Positions 9,855 through 21,847 are shown, counted from the stretch's first letter. The stretch is 64,000 nucleotides of DNA from Hibiscus mutabilis (GCA_019671005.1 CM033752.1:3100001-3164000); one strand, 5' to 3'. Numbers and translations are program-made. Notes: generated from the sequence alone by a model not told the origin.

Positions 9855-12051
9855 AGGGAGCTTAGTGTGTTCCATTAAGTGCAGAATATAACATTTGAAT
9901 AGTTCAGGCATGTATAAATCATTTCAGAAAATCATGTTATAAATGTAACCAAAGTTTTCATGTAAAACCTAGCTACCTTCCAACCGAACTCCAGTATCCA
10001 ATTCCCCAGGACGACATCTATAAAGGCGTTAATCCAGGCCCATTGCGCATAGGTGACATCCTAAGGGAATACTTTAGGTCCAGGCAGAATTACCCTAACT
10101 GAAGCGCAGGAACCAAATATAGGCAGAATTACCCTATCCGAAGTGTATGAACCTAATACAGGCAGAATTACCAACCGGATCAGGGCTGAACCAATAGAGA
10201 CTTCATATATTATCTCAATTTCCCAGTAAAACAGTTTAAGCAATATTAACAGTACTCAGTAATAAGCATTAGTAGTTCTAGATATAAAGTATACAATTAT
10301 TTTCAGGGAAACAATAACCACAGAGCATGCTATCAAGTCAGGTGCTTAAGCATAAATCATACAGATGAAATAATCATGCTTAAAATTAAGAAACATGTTA
10401 TACTTTACAAAATCAGAGAATATCGGTCATGTGAACATGATCAATTCAAACACAACATTTAAATTAGTTATATAGCATACAAGGAACACACCTCAAAAGA
10501 TCAGGTCGGTCAGATGGCCTACTGAGCATCTGTGTTACGCTTTGATGCCTTGATAGAACCTAAGACATAACGAATCTTTAGTCAAATTGGGAGAAATTCT
10601 CTACTATGATAATTCACAATGTATTTATACATACGAGTCATAACGGGATCACGCGATCACACGTATCAAGAAGAGCTAGGCCAGGTAGATGCACGATCGG
10701 AAGAGTCTTTTGTACCTTTAAACAAATAATATCATACGTCAGACCTTTTTCAAAAACTTCTCTTTAACTTCATACATATGCATGTTGGAGTTAAACATCA
10801 AATTTAAAGGTTTTGTTTAGAATTTTGTGAAACGAACTTCAAAATCAAACTCAAGACATCAAAAACCATATAATACGAGTTTTTAGAAAAAAAAAGTTGA
10901 CTTTTTGGTCAAAGTTAACTGTCAACGATCAAAGTTAGTGGTTAGAGTCAATGGTCAAAGTCAATAGAGTTGACTCTATGAGTTGACTTAGTTAATGGGT
11001 TAACTTAGACGAGTTGACTCATTCAATAGGTTGACTCAGTGAGTCGGGTCAGACGGGTTTAAATCGGGTCAGACTCAAGTCAGGTTTGAGTTAAACGGTT
11101 TGGGTCAAAATTAAGTTGGGTATGGGTTTAAGACCCAAAGCCTTTTGTGCCTTAAGAAGAAGACCTGATCTATTATTGGACCGGTTAGGTAGCTGGGCCA
11201 GTTTATTGGGTCAAACTGGCTCAGTTTATAGACCAGAATGGGTCTAAGGCTGGTCAGGCCAGTTTGGTTCGAAGACCATCGTCCCAGACAACCAAAATTG
11301 CCTCAAATGGCGCAAGACTTCCACGCACAACCTAAATTGGCAAAAACATCATAGAAAAATCCAAAAATGCTAAATAACACAACCATTATCTCCAGTAACC
11401 TAGATCAGGTCAGAAACCTTACCGAACTTACCCTAAATTGAAAAACATAGATTAGTCTCTGATGAGGCTCTAAATGGCATCAGTCTAGTGATCGGTGACT
11501 GGAGTTATGCTTACCTAGACGTAAGGAGTTTAGCTATACTGGCAGTGTCCTACACCAGTGATGGAAGAAATCGAAAAAAGTGAAAACCCAAGAGGTGAAG
11601 TCCCTAGAATTTTTGAATCTATAAATGACTTTCCCTTAAAAATGATGTGGCTTACTAGCGAGTGGCTTAGTGGGTCCAAGTCAGGGCACGTTGGAGGTCA
11701 CTTTGGTGATAACGATGAGCAACACCAGCGGGCGGTGAAAGAGATTAGAGAAGACGGTGATGGGTTTGGTGAAAGCGTTTAAAATTCTAGAAGACATATA
11801 TTTTTGGGTTAGATGGACATTAATGGTGGTAGGTGAGGTCGGTTGGCCTTATTTAAAATTGGTTCAGACTTTACAAGCATAGATTAAAATAAATTTGAGG
11901 TGGGCTACAACCAACAAAAGCCTTAACTCAGATGGCCAAGACTTAGGCACCATAAGCCAAGGTCATGGGTTAAACACCCACTGGAAACACTTCTCCTCTC
12001 TTTCTTTCTCTATTTTTCCAATAACTTTAATCACATTTTATGGGTGTTACA
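9855..12051 (-). repeat. 3' LTR of the gypsy element, truncated
   Basis: The minus strand begins TGTAACACCCATAAAATG at 12051 directly after the polypurine tract. It contains the LTR-family motifs also seen at 37874-40632: CTAAGG/GGTAATTC-type short repeats at 10060-10180 (plus-strand AGGCAGAATTACC, three copies) and, near the LTR start, an antisense tRNA-like stretch. It stops at 9855 inside the motif that corresponds to about 600 bp before the LTR end in the copy at 23735. Frames inside it are chance. Confidence 0.75.
11930..12005 (+). other. tRNA/SINE-like stretch within LTR start (antisense to LTR)
   Basis: The plus strand reads TTAACTCAGATGGCCAAG, about 35 nt of spacer, then GGTCATGGGTTAAACACCCA. 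These resemble the box A and box B regions of tRNA-derived SINEs. The corresponding positions of two other LTR copies (40508-40570 and the minus strand of 19145-19215) carry the same arrangement, so it belongs to the LTR family. Confidence 0.45.
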
Positions 12052-12074
12052 GCTCTCCCCCCTAACAAGAAATT
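12052..12074 (-). other. Polypurine tract of the gypsy element
   Basis: The minus strand reads TTCTTGTTAGGGGGGAGAGC directly before TGTAACACCC. It is the second-strand primer site and fixes the element's orientation and LTR edge. Confidence 0.85.
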
Positions 12075-13300
12075 TTGGCTTCGAAATTTACTTGAGATAA
12101 ATAGATATGGAAACTGCTTCTTCATCGAGTCGAGAGTCTCCTATTTAGCTTTTTTCGGGCCACGATTACTCTATTAAAATTTAACAATAAGAATTCATCG
12201 ATTTCTCAAAACTCTCTCCTCTCGATCTGAGATCTGAATAACCTCCTCCTCATAAGATAAATCTAGCTTCAGGTCCACATCCTGAATCTGAATGATATGG
12301 CTCAGATCCAGAGGATGCTGCCTCAACATAGATACGTGGAATACATTATGTATACAGCTAAGCTAGGGAGGCAGCTCAAGCTGATAAGCAACAGGTCCAA
12401 CTTTCTTTATAATACGATATGGTCTTATAAACCTAGGACTCAGCTTACTTTTGTGTCCAAATCTTAGAACTTTCTTCCAAGGAGATACCCTCAGAAAAAC
12501 CTGATCACCGACATCAAACTCGATATCCTTTTCTCTTCCTATCAGCATAACATTTCTGTTTATCAAAAGCCTCCTTCAGACGATCACAGATCGATCTAAC
12601 AGTCTCCTCAGTCTCGCATACCAACTCTAGACCCAAGGATTTTCTATTATATAACTCAGTCCAGTGGATAGGAGTATGACATTTATGACCATACAGAGCC
12701 TCATACGGTGCCATACGGATACTAGCCTAGTAACTGTTATTATATGCAAACTCGGCCAAGGGCAAGAAATCCTCCCAACTATCGTAAAAATAAATTAAAC
12801 AACCTCGTAGCATATCTTCTAAGATTTGAATCACCCTCTTCGGTTGTCCATCAGTCTACAAATAAAAGGATGTACTAAAATTTAGATGAGTACCCAATGC
12901 ATTTTGCAAGGCCAACTAAAATCAAGAAGTAAACCTCGGATCTTGATTAGAGAATATGGATAGAGGCACACCATGAAATCTGACTATCTCTAAGATATAT
13001 AATATATCTATCTTCTCTAGAGCATAAGTAACTCGAATAGGAATAAAATGACTTGACTTAGTAAGTCGATCAATAATCACCCAGACAAAATCTTTTTTAG
13101 GAGTCAGAGGTAACCATGTAACAAGTTCTATCATGATACTCTCCCACTTCCACTCTAGAATCTTAATAGATTGCAACAAACCTGGCGGATGCTGATGTTC
13201 TACCTTTACCTACTGGTAAGTCAAACACCGTGACACGTAATCAGAGATGTCCTTCTTCATACCAACCCAACAGTATCTTTATTTCAAATTTTGGTACATA
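12075..13300 (-). pseudogene. Gypsy integrase with GPY/F and chromodomain-type C terminus (broken)
   Basis: Read on the minus strand from 13300. There is an HHCC-type zinc region (remnant near 13190-13290: SDYVSRCLTYQ, stop, VKVEHQHP), then the catalytic core at about 12922-13179 (WKWESIMIELV, then WVIIDRLTKSSHFIP), a segment at 12514-12714 (MAPYEALYGHKC) and a GPY/F-type module at 12363-12566 (DQVFLRVSPWK, then PVAYQLELPP). A degraded tail runs to the polypurine tract, ending KFRSQNFLLGGR. Stops and frameshifts separate the pieces. The order and the tail next to the polypurine tract fit Tekay/Del-type chromoviruses. The enzyme would insert cDNA into the genome. This copy cannot encode it. 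Confidence 0.85.
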
Positions 13301-13530
13301 TTATCCTCACTGGGTTACATAGCATAAGGGCTGCTATGAGCCTCACTGAGAATGGCCCGCTTCAACTCAGCATCTTCGGGCACACAATATCAACCTTTGA
13401 AGCACAGAACTCTATCCTGGTCAAAAGCATAAATAGAGGTGGATCCCTGCTCAACTTGTTGTATGAAAGGAAGTAAGGAACTATCCAAGAGCTGTTTATC
13501 CTTAATCTTCCCAGCCAAATTCGGCTTCAC

Positions 13531-13991
13531 CTATAACTCTGCCAATAAACTACCATCATCATAGATACTCATCCTGGGAAACAGAGACCTCATGTCTGAA
13601 ATAGTCTTACGGCTCAAAGCATCAGCAACAATGTTAGCTTTTCTTGGGTGATACTCTATCACATAATCGTAATATTTAAGAAGCTCAAGCCAACAACGTT
13701 GTCTAAAATTAAGCTCTTTCTGTGTAAGGAGATACTTTAGGCTCTTGTGATCAGTATAGATATAGTACTTTTCTCCATAGAGATAGTGTCTCCAAATCTT
13801 CAGGGCAAAAACCACGGCAGCCAACTCCATATCGTGGGTAGGGTAATTACACTCATGGGTGGGGTAATTACTATCCCATCCTGTATCAAAACGCAACCAA
13901 GTCTGAAGTATGAAGCATCATTATAAACTATAAAATTATTCCCAGACTCGGATTGAGTTAATACTAGAGTTTGGGTCAGAGCTATCTTCAA
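13531..13991 (-). pseudogene. Gypsy RNase H domain (broken)
   Basis: The minus strand encodes a gypsy RNase H in two overlapping frames: an N-terminal piece at 13800-13991 (NNFIVYNDASYFRLGCVLIQ) and the main part at 13531-13896. Visible motifs are the first catalytic Asp region (YNDAS), HDMELAAVVFALKIWRHYL (Glu region), YIYTDHKSLKYL (Asp region) and the C-terminal KANIVADALSRK (Asp). Near 13840 the CNYPTHE/CNYPTHD stretch is a small direct duplication. The domain degrades RNA in RNA-DNA hybrids during reverse transcription. It lies between RT and integrase as in all gypsy elements. A frameshift separates the two parts. Confidence 0.85.
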
Positions 13992-14149
13992 CTTCTTGAA
14001 ACTCTCATATTGAGCATCAGCTTAGATGAATGAAACATTCTTCCTCAAAAGCTTCGTCAAAGAGCAGTAATGATAGAAAACCTCTCAACAAAGAGTCTGT
14101 AATACCCAGCTAAACCCAAGAAACTGCGGATCTCAGAAATATTCTTGGG

Positions 14150-14870
14150 TTGCTTCCAGTTCACAAATAGTCTCAATCTTGCTCGGATCAACTTGAATAC
14201 CTCTAGCCGATGCCATATTCCCAAGAAATGTCATATTTTCGAACTAGAATTCACATTTGCTCAATTTAGCATACAATTGATGTTTTCTAAGAGTCTACAG
14301 AATAATCCTTAGATGCTCAACAGGTTCTGCCTCAGTCAGGGAATAGAACAAAATGTCATCAATGAACACCACCACAAATTGATCTGAATAGGCCTGAAAT
14401 ATACGATTCATTAGATCCATAAAGGCAACATGAGCATTAGTCAAACTGAATGGCATCATTAGAAACTTGTAATGCCCATATCTGGTATGAGTGGCCATCT
14501 TTGCAACATTTGACCCCTTTATCTTCAACTGATAGTACACAGAGCGGAGATCAATATTTGAGAAAACTGTAGATCCCTAAAATTGATCGAACAAGTCATC
14601 ATCCTGGGTAGGGTGTATTTATTCTTAACCGTCAGCTTGTTCAGCTTCTGATAATCAATATACAGTCTGAGAGAACCATCGTTCTTTTTAATGAATAGAA
14701 CTGAAGCTCCCCAAGGTGAATAGCTAGTTCAGATAAAACCTTGATGAAAGAGCTCTTGCAACTGAACTTTCAATTCCTTAAGCTCCTTAAGAGCCATACA
14801 GTAAAGAGACATAGACATAGGTACAAAACCTGAATAAGTCTTAATCTCAAACTCAACATCTCTTTTTGGT
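14150..14870 (-). pseudogene. Gypsy reverse transcriptase (broken)
   Basis: Minus-strand remnants of the RT. An N-terminal piece lies in 14729-15148, which ends LKVQLQELFHQGFI. A central palm piece lies at 14295-14540, with HTRYGHYKFLMMPFSLTNA and the catalytic box written FIDD (VVVFIDDILFYS) near 14355. The usual plant gypsy box is YIDD or FIDD, so the two aspartates are present. Frameshifts and stops at 14540-14730 and 14295 break the frame. The thumb is degraded towards 14150. Confidence 0.85.
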
Positions 14871-15640
14871 GGCAATCCAGGTAACTCCTCAAGAAATACA
14901 TCAGGAAACTCTTTCACTGTAGAAATTTCCTCAATCTTGGATAAGAAGCCCTTTGTATATAGGATACATGCAAGAAATGTCTCATACCCCTTTCGAATCA
15001 TCATGCCAGCAGTCAGAACGAATACCACATTAGACAGATTCTCGTACCTTTCTCCTACTAGAACCAATGTTCGACCATCAAAAGTCTTTAGAGTCATCAT
15101 CTTGGAATTACAATCCATATTAACCCGATGTTCAGCCAACCAATCCATGCTAAGAATCAGATTAAACTCTTCTAACGGTATCTCAATAAGATCAGCTAAA
15201 AAGATTTCCCTTTGAACCTCAAGTAGACATCGCTTGAAAACTTATCCATAACCACTGACTGACCCACTAGACTCATAATAGTAACAACACTCTCGGTGTC
15301 TTCATCCAAAATCTAGAGGTCTCGGGATACAGATCTCAAAAATGTCAAGTAATGCAAAGTATGAAATAGAATATATAGTAAATTTACCTACAATGATGTT
15401 TGGCTCACCTCTATTATCACGCGTCTAGTAGTATAAATAAGTGTAGGTTGTCTAGCCTCAATCATGATTGGTCCCCCACTCTAATGTGATTACCTCTGCT
15501 ATCAAACCTAATAGAAGACCCAAAAGCTCTACCCTGATTACGTCCTATCGCCAGAGTCTGAATAGATATTTCTGAACGGGCGAGAGTATGGGAACGAGCA
15601 AGAGTCTAAGTGGATGCCCCTTTAGAAGAAAAATATGGAC
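14870..15640 (-). pseudogene. Gypsy protease / protease-RT linker (broken)
   Basis: The minus-strand frame at 14729-15148 begins MDWLAEHRVNMDC, the conserved stretch that follows the aspartic protease in plant gypsy elements, and continues through VKEFPDVFLEELPGLPPKRDVEFEI, the classic linker to RT. The protease itself (about 15200-15400) is too degraded to show a clear D-S/T-G-A box. Several stops are present. Confidence 0.7.
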
Positions 15641-16740
15641 AAATTTTCAAGAAATGATCTATGGATCCACATCAAAAGCAAACACCTATCAACTACATAC
15701 ACTCTCTTTAATGACAATTACTGTAATGCTCACATACATACACCAAAAAAAATCCTAAGGAATTACCTTGACTGACAGCTGGGCCTAAAGGTGCCAAAGG
15801 CCTATAACTCGTATTACTCCTCCAAGGTTCAATGGTGTGAGTCCTTTTATCAAGATGTACATGGGACTCACTCTGACCAGAAGGTCTCTTAGATCAGTCT
15901 CGGTCTCAACCTCGATCTTCTCTGGCTTGACTAGCCTTCAACAACTCAATCTCCTCTGTAGTTTTAGCCTGATTCACAAGGTCCTCAAACACCTTGTCAT
16001 GGTGAGTAGTAACCTGCTAACGTATCCTAATCTGGATTCCCTCTAAGAACTTGTCACTTCTGTCTTCTTCAGTGGTTAACAAACCAACACCATATCTCTA
16101 CAAATCTAAAAAGTCTAACTCATATTCTGTAATAGTCATAAAACCCTACACTAGGTCCTTAAAAGCTTTTTGTCTCTCTCTTAAAAATTGTTTTCCACAG
16201 AAATGATTCTTAAATTGTTTTTTAAGAATTCCTATGTCAACCAGTCAGAAGGGACGCTACTCATAACAGATTCCTCCAAGTATGGGCATTCTCATCCAAC
16301 ATGGATACAACACCCAAATATTTCCTGGCTAACTCTAAACCTAACTAATCCATACATCTCTCGATGTTATACAACCACTCTTCAGCCTTGGTTGGTGCTT
16401 CACTAAGGGATCTCGAGAAGGTCTTGACCCCGTTAGCAATCAAGGTCTTATAAATAGACACTTTAGGTATGGCACCTGATGTTTTGACTACACCTTGAAT
16501 GAGCTAGAGAAACTGTGTACTAAGGGTCTCATCAATCAGTCTAGTCATAGGCTCTAGCCCAAAAATAGTTGGTCCTCTAATCAGAGTAATCATGTCAATA
16601 CTAAGGGCAGGTGGCGGAGCAGTCGGAAATGAAAGAGCACGAAAGGCGGGAGGCTCAGTAGGGGCCGAACGATCTACGAGGGCTAGAGCATCTACTAAGG
16701 TAGGAGATCAACTATCGGATCATCTATCGGGTCAACAAAT
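15640..16740 (-). pseudogene. Gypsy gag with CCHC zinc knuckle (broken)
   Basis: On the minus strand the region 16190-16440 translates to retrotransposon gag sequence (AEEWLYNIERCMD, stop, LGLELARKYLGVV, then DENAHTWRNLL). A degraded CCHC knuckle lies near 15640-15720 (CF, stop, CGSIDHFLKICP). The 5' end of gag is lost at the inverted-repeat junction near 16740. Multiple in-frame stops make it non-functional. Confidence 0.75.
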
Positions 16741-16744
16741 ATGG

Positions 16745-17229
16745 TAGTTCATGTTATACTGATTTCAAAATTAAAGAACTTATTCGAAGAGTCTGATAAT
16801 TATCATCTTCATCCAGGTACTCAGGAATTTATACCTTATGGTCATTTAGAAATTTTGGTATATCATGCAAGAATTTGGGTATAACGAGAAAAATTCAAGA
16901 TTTTGAGTAGGTCAAGATTAAACAAGATTTTAGATATATCATGTTTATTTAAGGTTTTCTACCCAAAATAACCTTATGAATGAATTGTTTGGTACTCTCC
17001 GAGTATATTTAAATCCTGAATAAATATGATATATCTAAAATCTTGTTTGATCCTGACCTACTCAAAATCTTGAATTTATCTTGATATACCCAAATTCTTG
17101 CATAATCATGATATACTAGAATTTTTGAATAACCATGAGGTACAAATTCCTGAGTGCTTGGATGAAGACGATAATTATCGGACTCTTTGAATAGGTTCCT
17201 TAATTTTGAAATCAGTATAACATGGACTA
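16745..17229. repeat. Large inverted repeat (arms ~210 bp, spacer ~55 bp)
   Basis: The left arm, starting TAGTTCATGTTATACTGATT, is matched in reverse complement by the right arm, ending AATCAGTATAACATGGACTA. The arms run about 16745-16953 and 17008-17229 with scattered mismatches and small indels. Gag (minus) lies to the left and plus-orientation LTR-family sequence to the right, so this can be a head-to-head inversion junction, in which each arm is the same element segment. A foldback/MITE insertion is the alternative. The plus-orientation LTR near 22920-23010 shows weaker similarity to the right arm, which favours the inversion reading. Confidence 0.85.
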
Positions 17230-18473
17230 AAGTTCAGTATCTTCTATATGTAATTATCAAGGAACTCTATGTGATAATTTGAACCATCTGTTGTGTTCTT
17301 TACACATGTATATTCTCTCTATTTTGAAAATAAGGCTATCTCTAATTTAAACCACGAATCTTGGCTATTTAAAAATATACCGCTATGTCTGATCTGAAAA
17401 ACATGCTCCCTGGTTTCTGATACTCTGGAAATATATGTATGATTACTGTTTTTCTTAGTATGCCTGTCTTCACCAAACTATTTAATATAGGGTACTTCTG
17501 GGATATGTTATAAAGTTTCTGCAGGTTCAGCGCTGGTAGTTCTTTATAGACCCAAGGTAACCCCTTGGGTAGGTTCCGATGCTTCAGCTCGGGTAATTCC
17601 CTATGAACCTAAGATATCCCCTTAGGTTGGAACCTATGTCCAATGGACTTAGGGTAAGTTCTTATGGGCCTAAGGCATCCCCTTAGGTTGGCTCCTACGC
17701 CCTTTGGGCTTAGTGTAAGACCTTATGGATGTAGTTTTGGGGAACTGTATATCAGAGTACGGTTGGAGGGTAGTTAGGTTGATATTAAACTTTTTTGTCC
17801 CTTATTGCCCCTGTCAAAACTCTTCAATTGTTAGAAACATTTTGTTTATCATTCTTGATCAATAATTGATGGAACACACTAATCTTCCTAGCTCAATTCT
17901 CGTAATCTATTTTCCCCTCTCTGATCATCTAAGTTATAGATCTTATCTGGTATTCGGGAGATCAAATCAGAAATAACTTTGTTACTTTCAAGTGTAACAA
18001 TGTTATGAATTACAGTTTATGTCTGAAACGTGCTGATACTGGCTCATCATATCCATTCTGATTAACCTTATACCTGCTTGTTGCATATAGCATCATCTGG
18101 TAGTTCTATATTACAGAGCTTTTCCAAGCTCACTTTGTTTTTACCATCACAGGTTAAAAATAGTTGTTCATGTTTCGGCGAATCGACATCACTGATGGGA
18201 GTTTCCTCAGCTTAGCTTGCGGAGTACGGTATCTGTCAAATAGAGGGCATGTATGTTGAGTCTTATTTTTACGTTTGAGTCTATATTTTTTTTAAAAAAT
18301 TTTCTGATATGTAATAAATGATTTTATAAAATGGTAATTTAAGCAAATACTATTTTATGATTTTTATTCTTTTAAAAGAAAAGAATTTTATTGGTTTTAT
18401 AGTGGGCCGCCTCTATGACCCGAATGTGACCTCTTAGATTTAGGGGTAATGCATAGGCGGGTCTAGGGGGTTA
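17230..18473 (+). repeat. Gypsy LTR-family fragment in plus orientation
   Basis: Contains the GGTAAGTTCTTATGG / CCCCTTAGGTTGG short repeats (17540-17740), the block TGGAACACACTAATCTTCC (about 17872) and TTGCGGAGTACGGTATCTG (18218), all shared with the LTR copies ending at 21842 and 24341. It ends CTAGGGGGTTACA at 18473. No coding sequence. Confidence 0.75.
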
Positions 18474-19090
18474 CACCCTTCCTCAAGAAAACACAATCTC
18501 AAGTAAACTTCAATAAAGTCTTTTTTCAACTTCTTTATCTTTTCTAAAACTGATTTTTCATACTACCACCTATATCATGATGTGATCAGTCTGTGACATT
18601 CAATCAAGTTGGATGTATCTCTTGAAATTTATACTAGTGAAAGCCTAACCTTATGGCAAATGCCACAAAATATTTAGGAGGTAAGGTTATTGAGGTACTC
18701 GATTGTGGTCTGGTTACCTAAATTTGCATCTTCGGTTTAGTGTGTTTGATGTTAGGGATATGTGATGGACGTGTTATGAAAAATATGTGACAAATTAAAA
18801 ATAATAATATTTTTTAGCAATTCCTGTCACAAATTGAAAAAAAAGAATTTTTATTGTTTAACCTAGAAAGATAAAAATAAGTATATTGTAATTTGATACA
18901 CTCTTTCTAAATTTATGTACTATTTTGTATCCAATTTTTAAGGAACAATTATGACATGGTAGTAAAAATGTCTTCGTTGTTGGTATTTTTTTCAATTACA
19001 ACCTTAATGTTTTCATAGGCAGTTAAACCCTAAAGTTTTTTTATCAACTAAATTTTTTCAAGATTAGCAATCGACGATCATCTAAAATAT
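18474..19090. repeat. Array fragment (part of half B)
   Basis: The array resumes at CTTCCTCAAGAAAACACAAT and includes a B block at about 18640-18775 whose reading frame is broken. It overlaps in phase with 9641-9854 on the other side of the gypsy element, so the two are not halves of one split unit. It has no tRNA copy. Confidence 0.75.
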
Positions 19091-21842
19091 ATATATTCTT
19101 ATATTTAAAACCGAGGAGGTGAACACAGAAGAGATAAAAATGGGATTTTCCATGGGGCGTTGAACTCATGGCCTATGCATGGCAAACCCAAGCATTACCC
19201 ATCCGAGCTAAGGCATCCAACGGTGTTGTTATGTACCCCTTTAAATTTAAACCATATTTCATGGTCTGTACCAATATTAAAAAAAGATCTAAAGTTAATG
19301 CTCACTTCGAATCTGGAAAATATACCAGATCTAAAGTTTTCCCCCAACCTTTTAACTTATCCCCTATTTCTGACCAAACCCACCCGAGGCCTCTCCAAAC
19401 GTTTGTGGCGTTCACCGCCACCACCAATGTGATCGTTGGATGTTCACGGTTTAAACCTTGGCTGTCGATCTTTGTTTTTTACTGCCATTCATGAGCAATG
19501 GTACCAAAACTATTCGTCTTCACCAGCCTCGATCCGTACCACTGTCGATTCGTGACCGACACTGCCATCACTCATTTGTTTCCCATTGTTCTGCGATCGT
19601 ATCTCGATGAGTCACTCACCGAACCGCCTCGTCGTTCTCCGTGGAGATCAGCTGAAAGTTTTGACGAGGAGAGACCATGTTTTTTGATTTGGTACGTGGG
19701 TTTTCGACTGTGGTTTTTGTCGATTCGAGTTAAGGTAAGCTTCTCAAACATAGCCAAGCAAGTTTTTTGTGTCTTTTGTCGTCGCCCTATAGTATTTTTG
19801 GCCAATATAGGTTGTGTGTGGCTCTCACACGCCGCCAAAGGCAATTTTTGCTGGCCATAATGGTTACCCTCCAATCTAGACCGATCCAGCTTTGAACCGA
19901 GCCCGTCCAACCCGAGTTTGACCCGTTTAACCTAGCCCAACTTGATCCAATCTAACCTATTGATTGAGTCAGCTCAGCTGAGTCAGCTCACTCAAGTCAG
20001 CATGTTGAGTGAGTCAACTTGCCCTGCTGACCGTTGATTGTTGACTTTGACAAAAGAGTCAACTTTTTATGAAGACCCCTATTTTGGGGTTTTCAACATC
20101 CTGAGTTTGATGTTGATGTCTATTTCGTGAAATTCTAACCAAAAAGCCTCCAAATTTGACCTTGAACCCGAGCATGGATTTGTAATTAATTATTCAGTTT
20201 AAAAGCAGCATAATTAAGCTAAGGTTTGACTATGGATTATGTTAATTGTAGGTATTTGCATTTTCTTGTATCCGAGAATTTGAGGGACATCGAGTTAGAG
20301 CTCGAAAGTGATCGAATGGAGTTTCAAAGGTCGACCGGTGTGGCTCGAAGTTAAGGTAATAACTTACTACCTCTTGCATGCTTTATAGAGCTTGTCGGTA
20401 ATTTGGTTAATGCATGAATGAATATGATTAACACTTGAATATCTTAAAGTCATATTGATTATGGTAGAAAGATAATAAATTGGATATGACTTGAATTACT
20501 CGAATAAGAAATTTTATGATCGGTAGGAAATTTTGAACTCAGTAAAAAATCTGATAAAGCAATAAACCTCAAAACCTTCAGTTCAGATTAATACCTAAAA
20601 TACTTGGATGAAAAATGACAAAAATACCCTTGAGGTGTAAAAAAGAACCTAAATACCCCTGATCATGGAATTAACCTGGGAGTTCATACTTAACCAGATA
20701 GAACTACTGATTCACCTGATAAATTCATGATATGGTTGGAAAATCCCTGTAACAGGCTTCTAACCTTTGAGATTTTGAAATGCTTAGATTTCTCGATTTC
20801 TAAATAAATGTCTAAAAAGCATTTCCCTGGAAATGCTCTAAATGATTGATTTAACTAAAATGACGAATATATCTCTGAGCTCTGGTATAAGTAAAATACT
20901 CCCACGAGTGGAATAAGTGAATTGTCTTCGATAAATTTTAGAAATACCAATAAACCTTAAATGACTGAAATGCCTTTAAGGGTTATGAAGCATGGTTCAT
21001 GTACGATAATCACTCCTGATATTAATACAATATTGAAAAAATTTCAAGTAGAATATATGTTTGACTACCCAGTGGTAAGTCCTGTGATGAAATATGAAGG
21101 TGACCATTAGTCATACGATACAATCAGTATTGGGAAATAAATACGCGTGAGGTTTGTATATCTGAATGTAGTTTCGGGGATCTACTTTTCGATGTACGAT
21201 TCCTATCTGCACTCAATGGAATACACTAAACTTCCTAGCTCAACTTTTCATAATCTATCTCTCTTCTAATTCTTCATACTATAAGCATCTTGAGTGATAC
21301 TCAGGTAATCCAATAAAGGACAACTCTGTTACCTTCAAGAACCTTGATATTATGAAATTTTGTAACATAACTGGAGCCTGTTGATAACAGGCTCATTATA
21401 TCTGTATTATTGCTTTTCCATATACCTCTTTGTGCCTACTGCATCTTTTGATAGTTCCATATTACTGAGCTTTTCCAAGCTCATACTATTATTTACCATC
21501 GTGGGTTATAAAGGATTAAACATGGTGCAATTATCGTCATCAGTATGAGAGTTCTTTCTGCATTGCTTGCGTAATACGACACCTGTGTAATTAGAGGGCA
21601 TGCATGTCACGCCTTGTTTTATATTAGAGTCTGAAACTTATTTTTATAATGTGTATTTATGAACACTGTTATGTTAAATGAATAATTTTTGAACTTGTAT
21701 TTTTGATTCAGAATTTGTTTTATGGTTTTAAATAGTTTGACAATTTGTTTATCTAAAATTTTTATTGTGGGTCACTCTAGTGACCCCAAATGTGACTCCT
21801 TGGATTGGATAGGGTAACCTGTATGGATTTGTGGGTGTTACA
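19090..21842 (+). repeat. 5' LTR of the gypsy derivative
   Basis: About 2.75 kb, comparable to the solo LTR at 37874-40632 (2759 bp). It contains an antisense tRNA/SINE-like stretch near its start (19145-19215), a run of GAGTCAGCTCA-type motifs (19970-20010), and the terminal part shared with 23718-24341. The open frames of up to 120 codons at 19160-19910 overlap on both strands. They show no similarity I recognise and are likely chance in a GC-richer part of the LTR. Confidence 0.7.
19145..19215 (-). other. tRNA/SINE-like stretch in the LTR
   Basis: The minus strand reads CCTTAGCTCGGATGGGTAAT (box A-like), about 20 nt of spacer, then CATGAGTTCAACGCCCCATG (box B-like). It occupies the same place in the LTR as the stretches at 11930-12005 and 40508-40570. 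Confidence 0.5.
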
Positions 21843-21847
21843 TCTAG

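Larger units (their letters stand above)
9855..18473 (-). mobile_element. Rearranged Tekay-like Ty3-gypsy retrotransposon
   Basis: A chromovirus-type element read on the minus strand: 5'-truncated gag, protease/RT, RNase H, integrase and a C-terminal extension, then a polypurine tract and the start of an LTR (TGTAACACCC) at 12051. The opposite LTR is not where it should be. Instead a 485-bp inverted repeat (16745-17229) leads into an LTR-family fragment in plus orientation that ends GGGGGTTACA at 18473. The left LTR also lacks its terminal ~600 bp. Insertion followed by inversion or recombination between LTR-family copies explains this better than a simple insertion. Array sequence of the same phase (B-half block) flanks both sides, so no TSD is visible. 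Confidence 0.8.

Noticed and set aside
19160..19910. Overlapping open frames of 90-120 codons on both strands
   Set aside because: They lie inside a gypsy LTR, overlap each other and have no recognisable domain. Local GC-richness explains them.
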